Shown in pieces: positions 25,462-33,911 of a stretch of DNA of 64,000 bases. Position numbers and translations under genes: made by a program. Each line of letters begins with the position of its first letter. Positions within the stretch are counted from its first letter, which is position 1. The stretch comes from Clostridia bacterium (GTDB lineage: Bacteria; Bacillota; Clostridia; Christensenellales; Borkfalkiaceae), in NCBI GenBank assembly GCA_017465145.1, contig JAFTWU010000007.1:44355-108354 (forward strand), given 5' to 3'. The notes under the pieces were generated by a model, which had not been told where the DNA came from, did no database searches, and was given only the letters and a program-made list of their open reading frames with translations.

Positions 25462-25926
25462 ATCGACCTTAAAAGAAAAACTTGTTAAATTTTATCTAAA
25501 AGCGAAAAACCAAAACTCTTTACTAAAATATATATTTTATAATGGAAAGAAAAATAAATCTTTTTGTAAATTAAGGTCAAATTTTGTAAAAAGGGGGCGG
25601 TTTTAAGGTGCGAACAAGAAAGTGCTTTTAAGAAAAAGAAAAATCAAGCGAAAAACCCTTAATTAAACACTTTTTTATATGGGTATAACAATTTACTATA
25701 GAAAAAGGAAAAAAAGGGCAAAAAAATATTAAATCTTTAATTTACATTTGACTTTTTTTATGCTAAAATATACATTAAGGGAGAAGGGGCTTTTATCTTT
25801 TAGATAAAACTTATAGATAAAAGCGCGAAAAGGAAAAATAAAGATAAATCTTTAGCGCAAATTCCTTCAATCTTAAAAAAGTTTAATTATTTTTATAGGC
25901 AAAATTTCATAAGGAGAAAATAAAAA
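25462..25926. promoter_or_regulatory. Intergenic region and leader of pckG
   Basis: A promoter TTTACA (25741-25746), 17 bases, TAAAAT (25764-25769) is clear; an overlapping TTGACT/TACATT pair is possible. The leader of about 150 bases contains a left arm TTTTATCT (25791-25798) that can pair with either of two AGATAAAA copies (25801-25808, 25815-25822), so alternative hairpins are possible. The rest is AT-rich with no gene. Confidence 0.5.
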
Positions 25927-27705
25927 ATGACCAACAACAAGAAAGTTCTCGATTTTATCAACGAAACTAAAGAACTTTGCCAACCCGAAAAAATCGTTTG
26001 GATTGACGGCAGCGAAGAACAACTTGAAGCGTTACGCGCTCAAGCAGTTGAACAAAAAATCTTGATTAAGTTAAATCAAGAAAAGTTGCCCGGTTGCTAT
26101 TTGCACCGCACCACCGTTAACGACGTTGCTCGTGTAGAAGGCAGAACCTTCATTTGCTCTAAGTGCAAAGAAGACAGCGCTCCCATCAACAACTGGATGG
26201 AAACCAGCGAAGCAATGAACTTAATGAACGACCTTTTCAAAGGCGTTATGAAGGGTAGAACCATGTACGTTATCCCCTATTCAATGGGTGCTGTAGGCAG
26301 TAAGTTCTCTAAAATCGGTATCGAACTTACCGACAGTATTTACGTTGTACTCAACATGGCTATCATGACCCGTGTTGGCAAGGCTGTTATCGACGCTTTA
26401 GGCGACGGCGACTTCATTAAGGGTTTACACTCTTATGCAGACCTTGACGAAGAAAAGAGATACATTATGCACTTCCCCGAAGAAAACACCATTATGAGTA
26501 TCAACTCTAACTACGGTGGTAACGTTCTTCTTGGTAAAAAGTGCTTTGCACTTCGTATCGCATCATTCCTTGGTAAAAACGAAGGCTGGATGGCAGAACA
26601 CATGCTTATCCTTGGCATCACCAACCCCAAGGGCGAAAAGAAGTATATCGCTGCTGCGTTCCCCTCTGCTTGCGGTAAGACCAACCTCGCAATGCTTATT
26701 CCCCCCAAAGCATATCTTGAAAAGGGCTATAAGATTGAATGTGTAGGCGACGATATCGCTTGGATTAGAGTAGGCGAAGACGGCAGACTTTGGGCAGTTA
26801 ACCCCGAAAACGGTTTCTTCGGCGTTGCTCCCGGTACCAACTTAAAATCTAACCCCAACGCATTAAAATCTACTATGAAGAACACCATCTTCACCAACGT
26901 TGTTCAAAATCTTGATGACAACACCGTTTGGTGGGAAGGTTTAGATAAGAATCCTCCTAAGAACGCTATCGACTGGAAGGGCAATCCTTGGAACGGCGAT
27001 ATGAAGGATGCTGACGGTAAGGCAATTAAGGGTGCACACCCCAACAGCCGTTTCACCGCACCTGCTATCAACTGCCCCTGCATTTCTGACCAATTCGAAG
27101 CACCCAACGGCGTTCCCCTATCTGCAATCGTATTCGGTGGCAGACGTGCTAAGACCGCACCCCTAGTATATCAATCAAAAGATTGGAACAACGGCGTATT
27201 CGTAGGCTCTATCATGGCTTCTGAAACCACCGCTGCTGCTACCGGTGCCGTAGGCGTAGTTCGTCGTGACCCGATGGCTATGCGTCCTTTCGTTGGTTAC
27301 AACATGGGCGACTACTTCGCACATTGGATTGAAATGGGCGACAAGATTGCTAACAAACCCAAAATCTTCAACGTTAACTGGTTCCGTACCGACGACGAAG
27401 GTCACTTCATTTGGCCGGGCTTTGGCGACAACATGCGCGTTCTTGATTGGATTATCGACCGTTGCGAAGACAAGGTTGACGCAGTTGAAACTCCTATCGG
27501 TTTCGTTCCTAAGGCAGAAGACATCAACGTTGAAGGCTTAGAAGACGTTACTACCGATACCATTAAAGAACTTCTTTCAATCGACGTTGAAAATTGGAAG
27601 AAAGAAGCAGAAGGCATCGAAGCGTTCTATAAAGAACTTGGCGACCGCGTTCCCGCTGAACTTTATAACCAACTTGCTAACCTTAAAGCAAACCTTGATA
27701 AATAA
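25927..27705 (+). CDS. pckG: Phosphoenolpyruvate carboxykinase (GTP)
   Basis: PEPCK interconverts oxaloacetate and phosphoenolpyruvate using GTP. In fermentative anaerobes it often runs toward oxaloacetate. The 592-residue protein has the GTP-type signature FPSACGKTN (245-253), the metal-binding GDDIAWI (274-280), the PEP-binding region around RTTVNDVARVE, and YNMGDYFAHW near 454. Codon use differs from its neighbours, with more C-ending codons, as expected of a very highly expressed gene. AAGGAG precedes the ATG. It is monocistronic, with its own promoter and terminator. Confidence 0.96.
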   Translation: MTNNKKVLDFINETKELCQPEKIVWIDGSEEQLEALRAQAVEQKILIKLNQEKLPGCYLHRTTVNDVARVEGRTFICSKCKEDSAPINNWMETSEAMNLMNDLFKGVMKGRTMYVIPYSMGAVGSKFSKIGIELTDSIYVVLNMAIMTRVGKAVIDALGDGDFIKGLHSYADLDEEKRYIMHFPEENTIMSINSNYGGNVLLGKKCFALRIASFLGKNEGWMAEHMLILGITNPKGEKKYIAAAFPSACGKTNLAMLIPPKAYLEKGYKIECVGDDIAWIRVGEDGRLWAVNPENGFFGVAPGTNLKSNPNALKSTMKNTIFTNVVQNLDDNTVWWEGLDKNPPKNAIDWKGNPWNGDMKDADGKAIKGAHPNSRFTAPAINCPCISDQFEAPNGVPLSAIVFGGRRAKTAPLVYQSKDWNNGVFVGSIMASETTAAATGAVGVVRRDPMAMRPFVGYNMGDYFAHWIEMGDKIANKPKIFNVNWFRTDDEGHFIWPGFGDNMRVLDWIIDRCEDKVDAVETPIGFVPKAEDINVEGLEDVTTDTIKELLSIDVENWKKEAEGIEAFYKELGDRVPAELYNQLANLKANLDK

Positions 27706-27745
27706 TTAAGGCGACCTATAAAAAGCAAATAAAATTAAAATGAAA

Positions 27746-27774
27746 GCACCCGCTATTTAGCGGGTGTTTTTTTA
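27746..27774 (+). terminator. Intrinsic terminator after pckG
   Basis: GCACCCGCT / AGCGGGTGT with an ATTT loop, followed by TTTTTT. Confidence 0.92.
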
Positions 27775-27903
27775 TTGAAAAATTAAACGGGAAAATTTTT
27801 GTTTTTGCGTTAGTTTTATTTGGGCGTTATTTAATTGTATTTAAATTTTTATAGTGATATAATTTAGTTATAAAACATAACCTAAAATGAAAAGGAATAA
27901 AAA

Positions 27904-29325
27904 TTGAGCGCTAACGTAAATTCGGCTTCCGGTCAGTATAAAAAACTTACTGAAACGCCTATTCCAAAGTTAATAATTTCGCTTGGAATACCCACCATAC
28001 TCAGCATGTTGATAACCAACGTGTATAATATGGCGGACTCTTTTTTCGTTAGTCAAATTTCGCTAGAATCGGGCAGCGCCACAAGTGTAGTTTTTGGACT
28101 TATGAGCATTATTCAAGCCTTTGGGTTTATGTTCGGGCACGGCGCGGGAAGTAGAATAAGCCGTTTGCTTGGCGCAAAAGATAATAAACTTGCAAGCAAA
28201 TACGCTACGGCGGGGTTTTTCTGGTCAATAGTGTTCGGCGCGCTTATCTTAACTTTCGGTTTTATTTTTTTTGAGCCCTTACTATTACTTTTAGGTAGCA
28301 CGGAAAACAGTTTACCTTACGCCAAAGATTACGCCACGTGGATACTTATCGCTGCACCCTTTATGACGGCAAGTTGCGTTCTTAACAACGTTTTGCGCTA
28401 TGAAGGTATGGCAAAGTTCGCCATGATAGGCTTAACGGCGGGCGGTGTGCTAAACATAGGGCTAGACCCCTTGTTTATCTACGTTTTTGAAATGGGTATT
28501 TTCGGCGCGGGACTTGCAACCGCAATTTCGCAGATAACATCTTTCAGCATATTATTAACAATGTTCTTAATAGGCAAAACGCAAAGTAAACTTTCCTTTA
28601 AATATTTTAACGTTAAGGGTGCTATCTTTTTTGATATCGTTGTAACGGGTTTCCCAAGTCTTGTAAGACAAGGGCTTAACAGCGTGTCAACGATGGTGCT
28701 TAACGGTCAGGCAAAACCGTTTGGCGACGTGGCTATTGCGGCAATGGGTTACGTTGCGCGCACGGTATCTCTTATATTTAGCGTTGGGCTTGGCATAGGT
28801 CAAGGCTTTCAACCGGTATCGGCGTTTAACTACGGTGCAAAACTCTATTCGCGCGTAAAAAAGGGCTCTTATTTTACCCTTTGGTTTGGCATGGCGTTTA
28901 TGGGCACGCTTGCCGCCGTTTGCTTTATCTTCGCACCGCAAATAATTTCACTTTTTAGAAAGGAAGTTGAAGTTATAGATATCGGGGCAACGGCACTACG
29001 CGTTCAATGTGTGTTCTTACTATCTTTGCCCGTGTCGGTAGTTGCCACAATGCTGTTTCAAAGCGTTGGAAAAAGCGTTCACGCCCTTATTCTTTCTTGT
29101 TTGCAAAGCGGTGCTATATTTATTCCGCTATGTATAATTTTAACGCACCAATTCGGTGTCGTTGGGTTGCAAATTTCTCAACCTATAGCGTATTTTGTAA
29201 CGGCTTTCGTGTCCTTGCCTATGATGCTAGTATTCTTTAAGAAACTGCCCGCCGACAACCAAGAAATTCCCCCAAAAGTAAGAAAACAAAAAGAAAAACC
29301 CGAAAGAAAAGAAAATAAGGTATAA
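27904..29325 (+). CDS. MATE family efflux transporter
   Basis: A 473-residue, twelve-helix multidrug/toxin extrusion transporter, probably exporting organic cations or drugs by ion antiport. It begins PIPKLIISLGIPTILSMLITNVYNMADSFFVSQ, the typical first MATE helices, and a second half repeat starts near residue 240. A basic tail (KVRKQKEKPERKENKV) ends it. The start is TTG: an in-frame ATG is not available, and AAGGAA lies about seven bases upstream. It is followed by two small ferritin-like genes. The substrate is unknown. Confidence 0.9.
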   Translation: MSANVNSASGQYKKLTETPIPKLIISLGIPTILSMLITNVYNMADSFFVSQISLESGSATSVVFGLMSIIQAFGFMFGHGAGSRISRLLGAKDNKLASKYATAGFFWSIVFGALILTFGFIFFEPLLLLLGSTENSLPYAKDYATWILIAAPFMTASCVLNNVLRYEGMAKFAMIGLTAGGVLNIGLDPLFIYVFEMGIFGAGLATAISQITSFSILLTMFLIGKTQSKLSFKYFNVKGAIFFDIVVTGFPSLVRQGLNSVSTMVLNGQAKPFGDVAIAAMGYVARTVSLIFSVGLGIGQGFQPVSAFNYGAKLYSRVKKGSYFTLWFGMAFMGTLAAVCFIFAPQIISLFRKEVEVIDIGATALRVQCVFLLSLPVSVVATMLFQSVGKSVHALILSCLQSGAIFIPLCIILTHQFGVVGLQISQPIAYFVTAFVSLPMMLVFFKKLPADNQEIPPKVRKQKEKPERKENKV

Positions 29326-29371
29326 AAAACCGCCGTAAAGGTTAACCTTTTATAAAAAAGGAGAAACTTTT

Positions 29372-29560
29372 ATGGACAAAAATATGCTTACCACAAAAGA
29401 AGTTACTTTTACTGCCGACCTTTTGACCTACGAAGAACTTGCTTGTAAAAAAGCAAGGGTGTTTTCAAGAACTTTAACCGACGTTAATTTGGCAAAAGCC
29501 TTTTCGCAAATTGCCGATAACCATGAAAGGCGCTTTAATGCGCTTTTAGGGTTGCTATAA
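29372..29560 (+). CDS. Small ferritin-like (CotF-type) protein
   Basis: A 62-residue protein predicted to form two helices (LTTKEVTFTADLLTYEELACKKARVFS, then VNLAKAFSQIADNHERRFNALLGLL). The pattern ADLLTYEELACKKA...A..H..RF resembles spore-coat CotF/ferritin-like small proteins of Clostridia. AAGGAG precedes the ATG. It is 11 bases from the next gene of the same kind, so the two are probably cotranslated partners. Function in or outside spores is not established. Confidence 0.75.
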   Translation: MDKNMLTTKEVTFTADLLTYEELACKKARVFSRTLTDVNLAKAFSQIADNHERRFNALLGLL

Positions 29561-29571
29561 GGGGGGTAAAT

Positions 29572-29865
29572 ATGGCAGACTATAAAGCACAAATTACCTT
29601 AAACGAAAAAGATAGCATAACCGACCTTTTAACGCTAGAAAAAACGCTTGCAAAAGTGTATACTACCGCCCTTACCGAAGGGGTTAGCAAGGGTTTCCGC
29701 GATACTATTAAAGAACACTTAGACCAAACGTTAATAGACCAGTTTGAAGTGTTTTCCTTTTTAACCGAACACGATTATATGCGCGTTACGTCCGCTCCAC
29801 AACAAGATAAAGACACCGTGAAAGAGCAGTTTGAAAAGGTTAAAGGACAATTATCGGATAATTAA
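29572..29865 (+). CDS. CotF-like spore coat family protein
   Basis: A 97-residue helical protein. ITLNEKDSITDLLTLEKTLAKVYTTALTEG and HLDQTLIDQFEVFSFLTEHDYMRVTSA match the layout of the CotF coat-protein family (ferritin-like helices, final acidic/aromatic segment). GGGGG precedes the ATG. It is paired with the preceding 62-residue gene and closed by a bidirectional terminator. Together with YyaC it hints at endospore heritage, but close relatives also occur in non-sporulating Clostridia. Confidence 0.78.
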   Translation: MADYKAQITLNEKDSITDLLTLEKTLAKVYTTALTEGVSKGFRDTIKEHLDQTLIDQFEVFSFLTEHDYMRVTSAPQQDKDTVKEQFEKVKGQLSDN

Positions 29866-29866
29866 A

Positions 29867-29896
29867 AAAAGAGAGTTGATTTTCAACTCTCTTTTA
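29867..29896. terminator. Bidirectional intrinsic terminator
   Basis: AAAAGAGAGTTGA / TCAACTCTCTTTT, a perfect 13-bp stem with a three-base loop. It has T-tracts on both strands, between the convergent CotF-like and MATE genes. Confidence 0.92.
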
Positions 29897-29909
29897 AATT
29901 TTTAAAATT

Positions 29910-31307
29910 TTAATTTATAAATTTATCCGTTTCAATTTCTTTTGGGACTTTGTTCGTAAGTTGCTTTATCCATTTTTTAGAAAGGAAATATTTTATACAC
30001 ATTATAGATTTAATAACGTCTTCACCGGCAAACATTACTATTATTATAACTATAAAAGCGGGCTTAATTAATAAACCCGTTATTAAAACGGCGGGAATAC
30101 CTATTAAATACATATTAATAAGGTCTATTATAACTCCAGACTTGGTGTCGCCACCTGCCCTAAAAACACCACAAACAAGGGTGTAGGGGATATTGCGCAT
30201 ACTTATCCAAAAACTATAAAAAAGCAAGCAATCGGACGCTACCTTTCTTGCCCCTTCTGTTTCAAAAGGAAAAACTGAAAGCAGGGGATTGCGAACTAAA
30301 ATTAATAGCGCTCCTAAAATTGCACCAAGCACGGGTGTTGCAACGGCAAACCACTTTGCCTGAGAATATGCCTTTTCATGTTCGCCTGCACCAACAGACT
30401 TGCCAACCATAACCGAACACGCAGAGCACACGCCAACAAAGAAAACGAAAAGTAATTGCTGTATGTTTTCATACAAAGTATAACCCGCGTGGTTTTCTGC
30501 GCCTTGGCGGGCTATAACGGTAACGTAAACGTTAGTGCCAACCGCCCATAAAATTTCGTTAAGCAAAACGGGCATAGAAATTTTAAGATATTTTTTTACA
30601 AAGGCTTTATCAAAACTAAACAGTTCTTTAACTTTTGCCTTAAAGGGTGTTTTGGAAAAAATCAACACGAAAATTAAAAAAACTGCTTGACATATAAATC
30701 CTAAAACAGAACCTAATGCAGCACCCGTTAATTCTAACGCGGGGAAACCAAGGTTACCCGTTATTAAACAATAGTTAAAAAACAAGTTTACGGCAACGGC
30801 TATTGCAGATGAGATAAACGGAATTTTAACCCTTTCTACAGAACGCAAGGCGATACAAGATATTTGCGAAAAAACCAAAAATGGCACGCCAATAGAAAAA
30901 GTTCTTAAATATTTTGCGCCAAGTTCTATAGTTATGGGGTCGTCAACGAAAATGTGCATTAGCGATGATGGAATAATTGCTAAACAAAGGGCGTAAACAA
31001 TAGAAAAAGTTAAAGAAAAAGCAAGGGTTAAACCAAAGGTCTTTTTAATATTATCCCCTTGTTTTGCACCGTAATATTGCGCAATCAACGTAGCACAGCC
31101 AGAAGCAAACCCAAAGCAAATAACGTTAAGCAAAAAGGAAAATCTTGTTGCAACACCTAGCGCAGAAGTAGAATAATTTCCAAGTGGCATAACCATAAAG
31201 GTATCAATTAAAGTGGCGCAGTTGGTTAAAAGATTTTGCACCGCAATAGGTATTGCAAGCGAAAGTGCTGTTTTTATAAAGTTTTTATCAATGTATTTTT
31301 TGCGCAT
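29910..31307 (-). CDS. MATE family efflux transporter
   Basis: A second MATE transporter, 465 residues with about twelve membrane helices. N-terminal motif ALSLAIPIAVQNLLTNCATLIDTFMVMPLG, then FASGCATLIAQYYGAKQGDN (the conserved QxxGA region) and a second-half motif MPVLLNEILWAVGTNVYVTVIARQG. It belongs to a different MATE subgroup from the gene at 27.9 kb and is not a recent duplicate, since the residues differ throughout. Upstream is TATAAT about 28 bases before the ATG. The substrate is unknown. Confidence 0.9.
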   Translation of the reverse strand: MRKKYIDKNFIKTALSLAIPIAVQNLLTNCATLIDTFMVMPLGNYSTSALGVATRFSFLLNVICFGFASGCATLIAQYYGAKQGDNIKKTFGLTLAFSLTFSIVYALCLAIIPSSLMHIFVDDPITIELGAKYLRTFSIGVPFLVFSQISCIALRSVERVKIPFISSAIAVAVNLFFNYCLITGNLGFPALELTGAALGSVLGFICQAVFLIFVLIFSKTPFKAKVKELFSFDKAFVKKYLKISMPVLLNEILWAVGTNVYVTVIARQGAENHAGYTLYENIQQLLFVFFVGVCSACSVMVGKSVGAGEHEKAYSQAKWFAVATPVLGAILGALLILVRNPLLSVFPFETEGARKVASDCLLFYSFWISMRNIPYTLVCGVFRAGGDTKSGVIIDLINMYLIGIPAVLITGLLIKPAFIVIIIVMFAGEDVIKSIMCIKYFLSKKWIKQLTNKVPKEIETDKFIN

Positions 31308-31476
31308 AAAAGCCTATATCACTTAAATTTGTTTTATTATAACACAAAAATTAAACTTTCCCCAAACAAATAGGGTCATTTACAAGTAGAAAAATTAAAG
31401 GTAGTTGACCTTTTAATATAATCGTGGTAATATAAATGTAATAAAATTCGTAGTTTAATTATGAAAGGAGATGACT

Positions 31477-33813
31477 ATGAAAAAAAGGATTTTGACCTTA
31501 ATTTTAGGTCTTACGGCTTGTATGGCGTTAACCTGCGGGCTTGCTATGACCGGTTGTGGAGACGCGCCCCACGAACACGTCTTTGGTGACGTTTCTTACG
31601 TTTGGATAGAAAACGACACCGTTTGCGTTGCAACAAGAACTTGTACGTTAGATTCAACCCACGTTGAAGAAGAACGCGCAACCGCTACGCTAACTACTAC
31701 TACCGAATCAACCTATTTGAATGAAGGTGCGGGCACGATGACTGCGACCTTTACAAATCCCGCCTTTGAAGAGCAAGATAAAAACGTTGTTATACCAAAG
31801 AAAGATGCAATAACTTCTTTTGAAGGTGCACAAGTAAACGGTAATGATATTTTTTATGTTGTTCCTGCAGAAACTACGTCATTGCAATTTAACGACGTTA
31901 TACAAGTTCCTAATGATTGCACCCTAATCGTGCTCGACACCTACGGCGACCCGATAGAAAACAACGATACTTCATCGCTATGGGAACTATATGAAGGAAG
32001 CAGTAACGAATTCACCGTTAAAATCGTATCAGACCAAAGCGAAGAAGTTTATTACGACCTTATAGTTCATAGGGTTTACCAATTATCCGTATATTATAAA
32101 TATTATGATAACGACTATTATCACACCCTTTATACAGACACGATTACTTCTGCCCAATTCTACACCCCAAACCCAGAATTTGTAAATAACGTAGAAGGTT
32201 ATACCTTTAACGGTTTTAAAGATTATTATTGGAACGAATATCAGCCAAAAGTTCTTTATGCGGACGAAGAAGTCTTTATTGACAGAACGGCAAATAAATA
32301 TACCGTAACATTTGACAAAGACGCAGGCGATATGGCGGGCACGACTACTTTAGTAGAATACGGCTCAATTCCTAACTTTGAAAGACCTTCACGCCCCGGT
32401 TGTCAATTCTTAGGTTGGTCTTTAGACGGCGTTCAAATTACCAACGAATACGGCTATGGTTATTACGATGCAAAATGGCACGATGCTTGCGACAAAGAAG
32501 TCGTTGCGTTGTGGTATTACAATACTTATTATATTAACTACTTCTTAGACGGTGGTAAAAACAACGAAGGTAACCCGCAAGAATATACCGCTTACGGCGA
32601 AACTATTACCTTATTAGACCCCACTAAAGATAGCGCCTTCACGGTAAACAGTTACAAAACGGCTGTTTTTGAAGCGGAAGAAGGCTCTGATATTAAACTT
32701 GGCGGTATTGATTATTACACCAACAGTAAAATTCGCGTTGACAAAACGGTAACCGATTATCAATTTGACGGTTGGTATAGAGAAGAAACTTTTGAAACGC
32801 CCGTAACCGAATTAGAATTAACTTATGAGACTATATACTTATACGCCAAGTGGACGGCAAAAGACCCCGAAAACAAAGTTGAAGACGTGGACTTCTTAGT
32901 TGTTGACGAAGACGGCAACTACGACGCAAGGGGCAATTACGTGTTAATGGGCACCTATCCCCAAACGATAAAGAGTGCTAGCGTTACGGTAGACGAAACG
33001 CTTAACGGCTCTAACGGTTGGAACGTTGGTAGCGACGGCTGTCTATATAAAAAGATTAGCGCAATGCCTTATTGGTCAGACTATTCAAAACCCACCTATT
33101 ATTTTAGTGATAACGAAGAAATCGTTAGGGGCACGGAATATTTCTTTAAACTTGAACCTATGAAATGGCGCTTATTAAACGGACACCCGAACCCCACCGG
33201 TACAGGTTGGACGGCACTTATGTCAGATAAAGCGATTGACGCTAACGTATTTGACGCTCAATGCGAAGCCGTTTACGAAACAAGTTTCTTAAGAGAGTTC
33301 TTCTTAACCAACTTCCTTGGCTTGCACTTCCCACAAAGCGTTAAAGACGTTATGGTAGATAAGACCGTTAAAAACGACTTGTCTAGTACCAAAGAATACG
33401 GGTTGTATATACCAGATGGCTTTGAAGAAATTTGGGATAGCAACCCACACGTTGGTCCAGCTACAGTTGATAAAATTTATGCGTTAAGTGCAGAAGAATT
33501 AACGTCTGGTAATTTTAGCATGAAGTTTACTACAGCAGACGAAAGAAGAAGGGTTACTCCAACCGACTATGCTCTAGCAAGGGGTGCGGCTGCAAGAACG
33601 GAAGGCGAATATAAAGGAAACGTTTCTTGGTGGACGCGTTCACCATATCCACGCTCTGACGGAACAATTCACAATGCTATGACGGTTAGTGCGGACGGCT
33701 CTTTAGCAACTCAAGGCAGGTACAGTTATGAATTTGGTCTTACTAGGACAGATTCAAGTGGATACGGTATCGTTCCCGCAACTACACTTAATATTAGAAG
33801 TTGGAACTCTTAA
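31477..33813 (+). CDS. Large surface lipoprotein with Listeria-Bacteroides repeats and a DUF6273-like C-terminus
   Basis: About 778 residues, exported and lipid-anchored: signal peptide MKKRILTLILGLTACMALT, lipobox MTGC. The middle carries beta-grasp InlB/Flg_new-type repeats (YTVTFDKDAGDMAGTTTLVEYGS...FLGWSLDG, then FDGWYREETF...YLYAKWTAKD). The last 270 residues resemble a DUF6273-type module found in gut Clostridia (LMGTYPQT, MKWRLLNG, WWTRSPYPRSDG, GIVPATTLNIR). Start 31477 is chosen because AAAGGAG abuts the upstream ATG. The role is probably adhesion or substrate binding, which is inference. Confidence 0.85.
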   Translation: MKKRILTLILGLTACMALTCGLAMTGCGDAPHEHVFGDVSYVWIENDTVCVATRTCTLDSTHVEEERATATLTTTTESTYLNEGAGTMTATFTNPAFEEQDKNVVIPKKDAITSFEGAQVNGNDIFYVVPAETTSLQFNDVIQVPNDCTLIVLDTYGDPIENNDTSSLWELYEGSSNEFTVKIVSDQSEEVYYDLIVHRVYQLSVYYKYYDNDYYHTLYTDTITSAQFYTPNPEFVNNVEGYTFNGFKDYYWNEYQPKVLYADEEVFIDRTANKYTVTFDKDAGDMAGTTTLVEYGSIPNFERPSRPGCQFLGWSLDGVQITNEYGYGYYDAKWHDACDKEVVALWYYNTYYINYFLDGGKNNEGNPQEYTAYGETITLLDPTKDSAFTVNSYKTAVFEAEEGSDIKLGGIDYYTNSKIRVDKTVTDYQFDGWYREETFETPVTELELTYETIYLYAKWTAKDPENKVEDVDFLVVDEDGNYDARGNYVLMGTYPQTIKSASVTVDETLNGSNGWNVGSDGCLYKKISAMPYWSDYSKPTYYFSDNEEIVRGTEYFFKLEPMKWRLLNGHPNPTGTGWTALMSDKAIDANVFDAQCEAVYETSFLREFFLTNFLGLHFPQSVKDVMVDKTVKNDLSSTKEYGLYIPDGFEEIWDSNPHVGPATVDKIYALSAEELTSGNFSMKFTTADERRRVTPTDYALARGAAARTEGEYKGNVSWWTRSPYPRSDGTIHNAMTVSADGSLATQGRYSYEFGLTRTDSSGYGIVPATTLNIRSWNS

Positions 33814-33844
33814 TAAAAGTTTAATAAAAAGTTTATATTAAAAC

Positions 33845-33879
33845 AAAAAAGTCTGTGGATTTTTTCCACAGACTTTTTT
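33845..33879. terminator. Bidirectional intrinsic terminator
   Basis: AAAAAAGTCTGTGGA / TCCACAGACTTTTTT, a long perfect stem with T-tracts on both strands, between convergent genes. Confidence 0.93.
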
Positions 33880-33911
33880 AACGTCGTAATGACCGTTTAA
33901 TTGTTTAATAA

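Noticed and set aside
27175-27405. Antisense open frames across pckG
   Set aside because: They arise from its C-rich codon use; no start signals or protein-like features.
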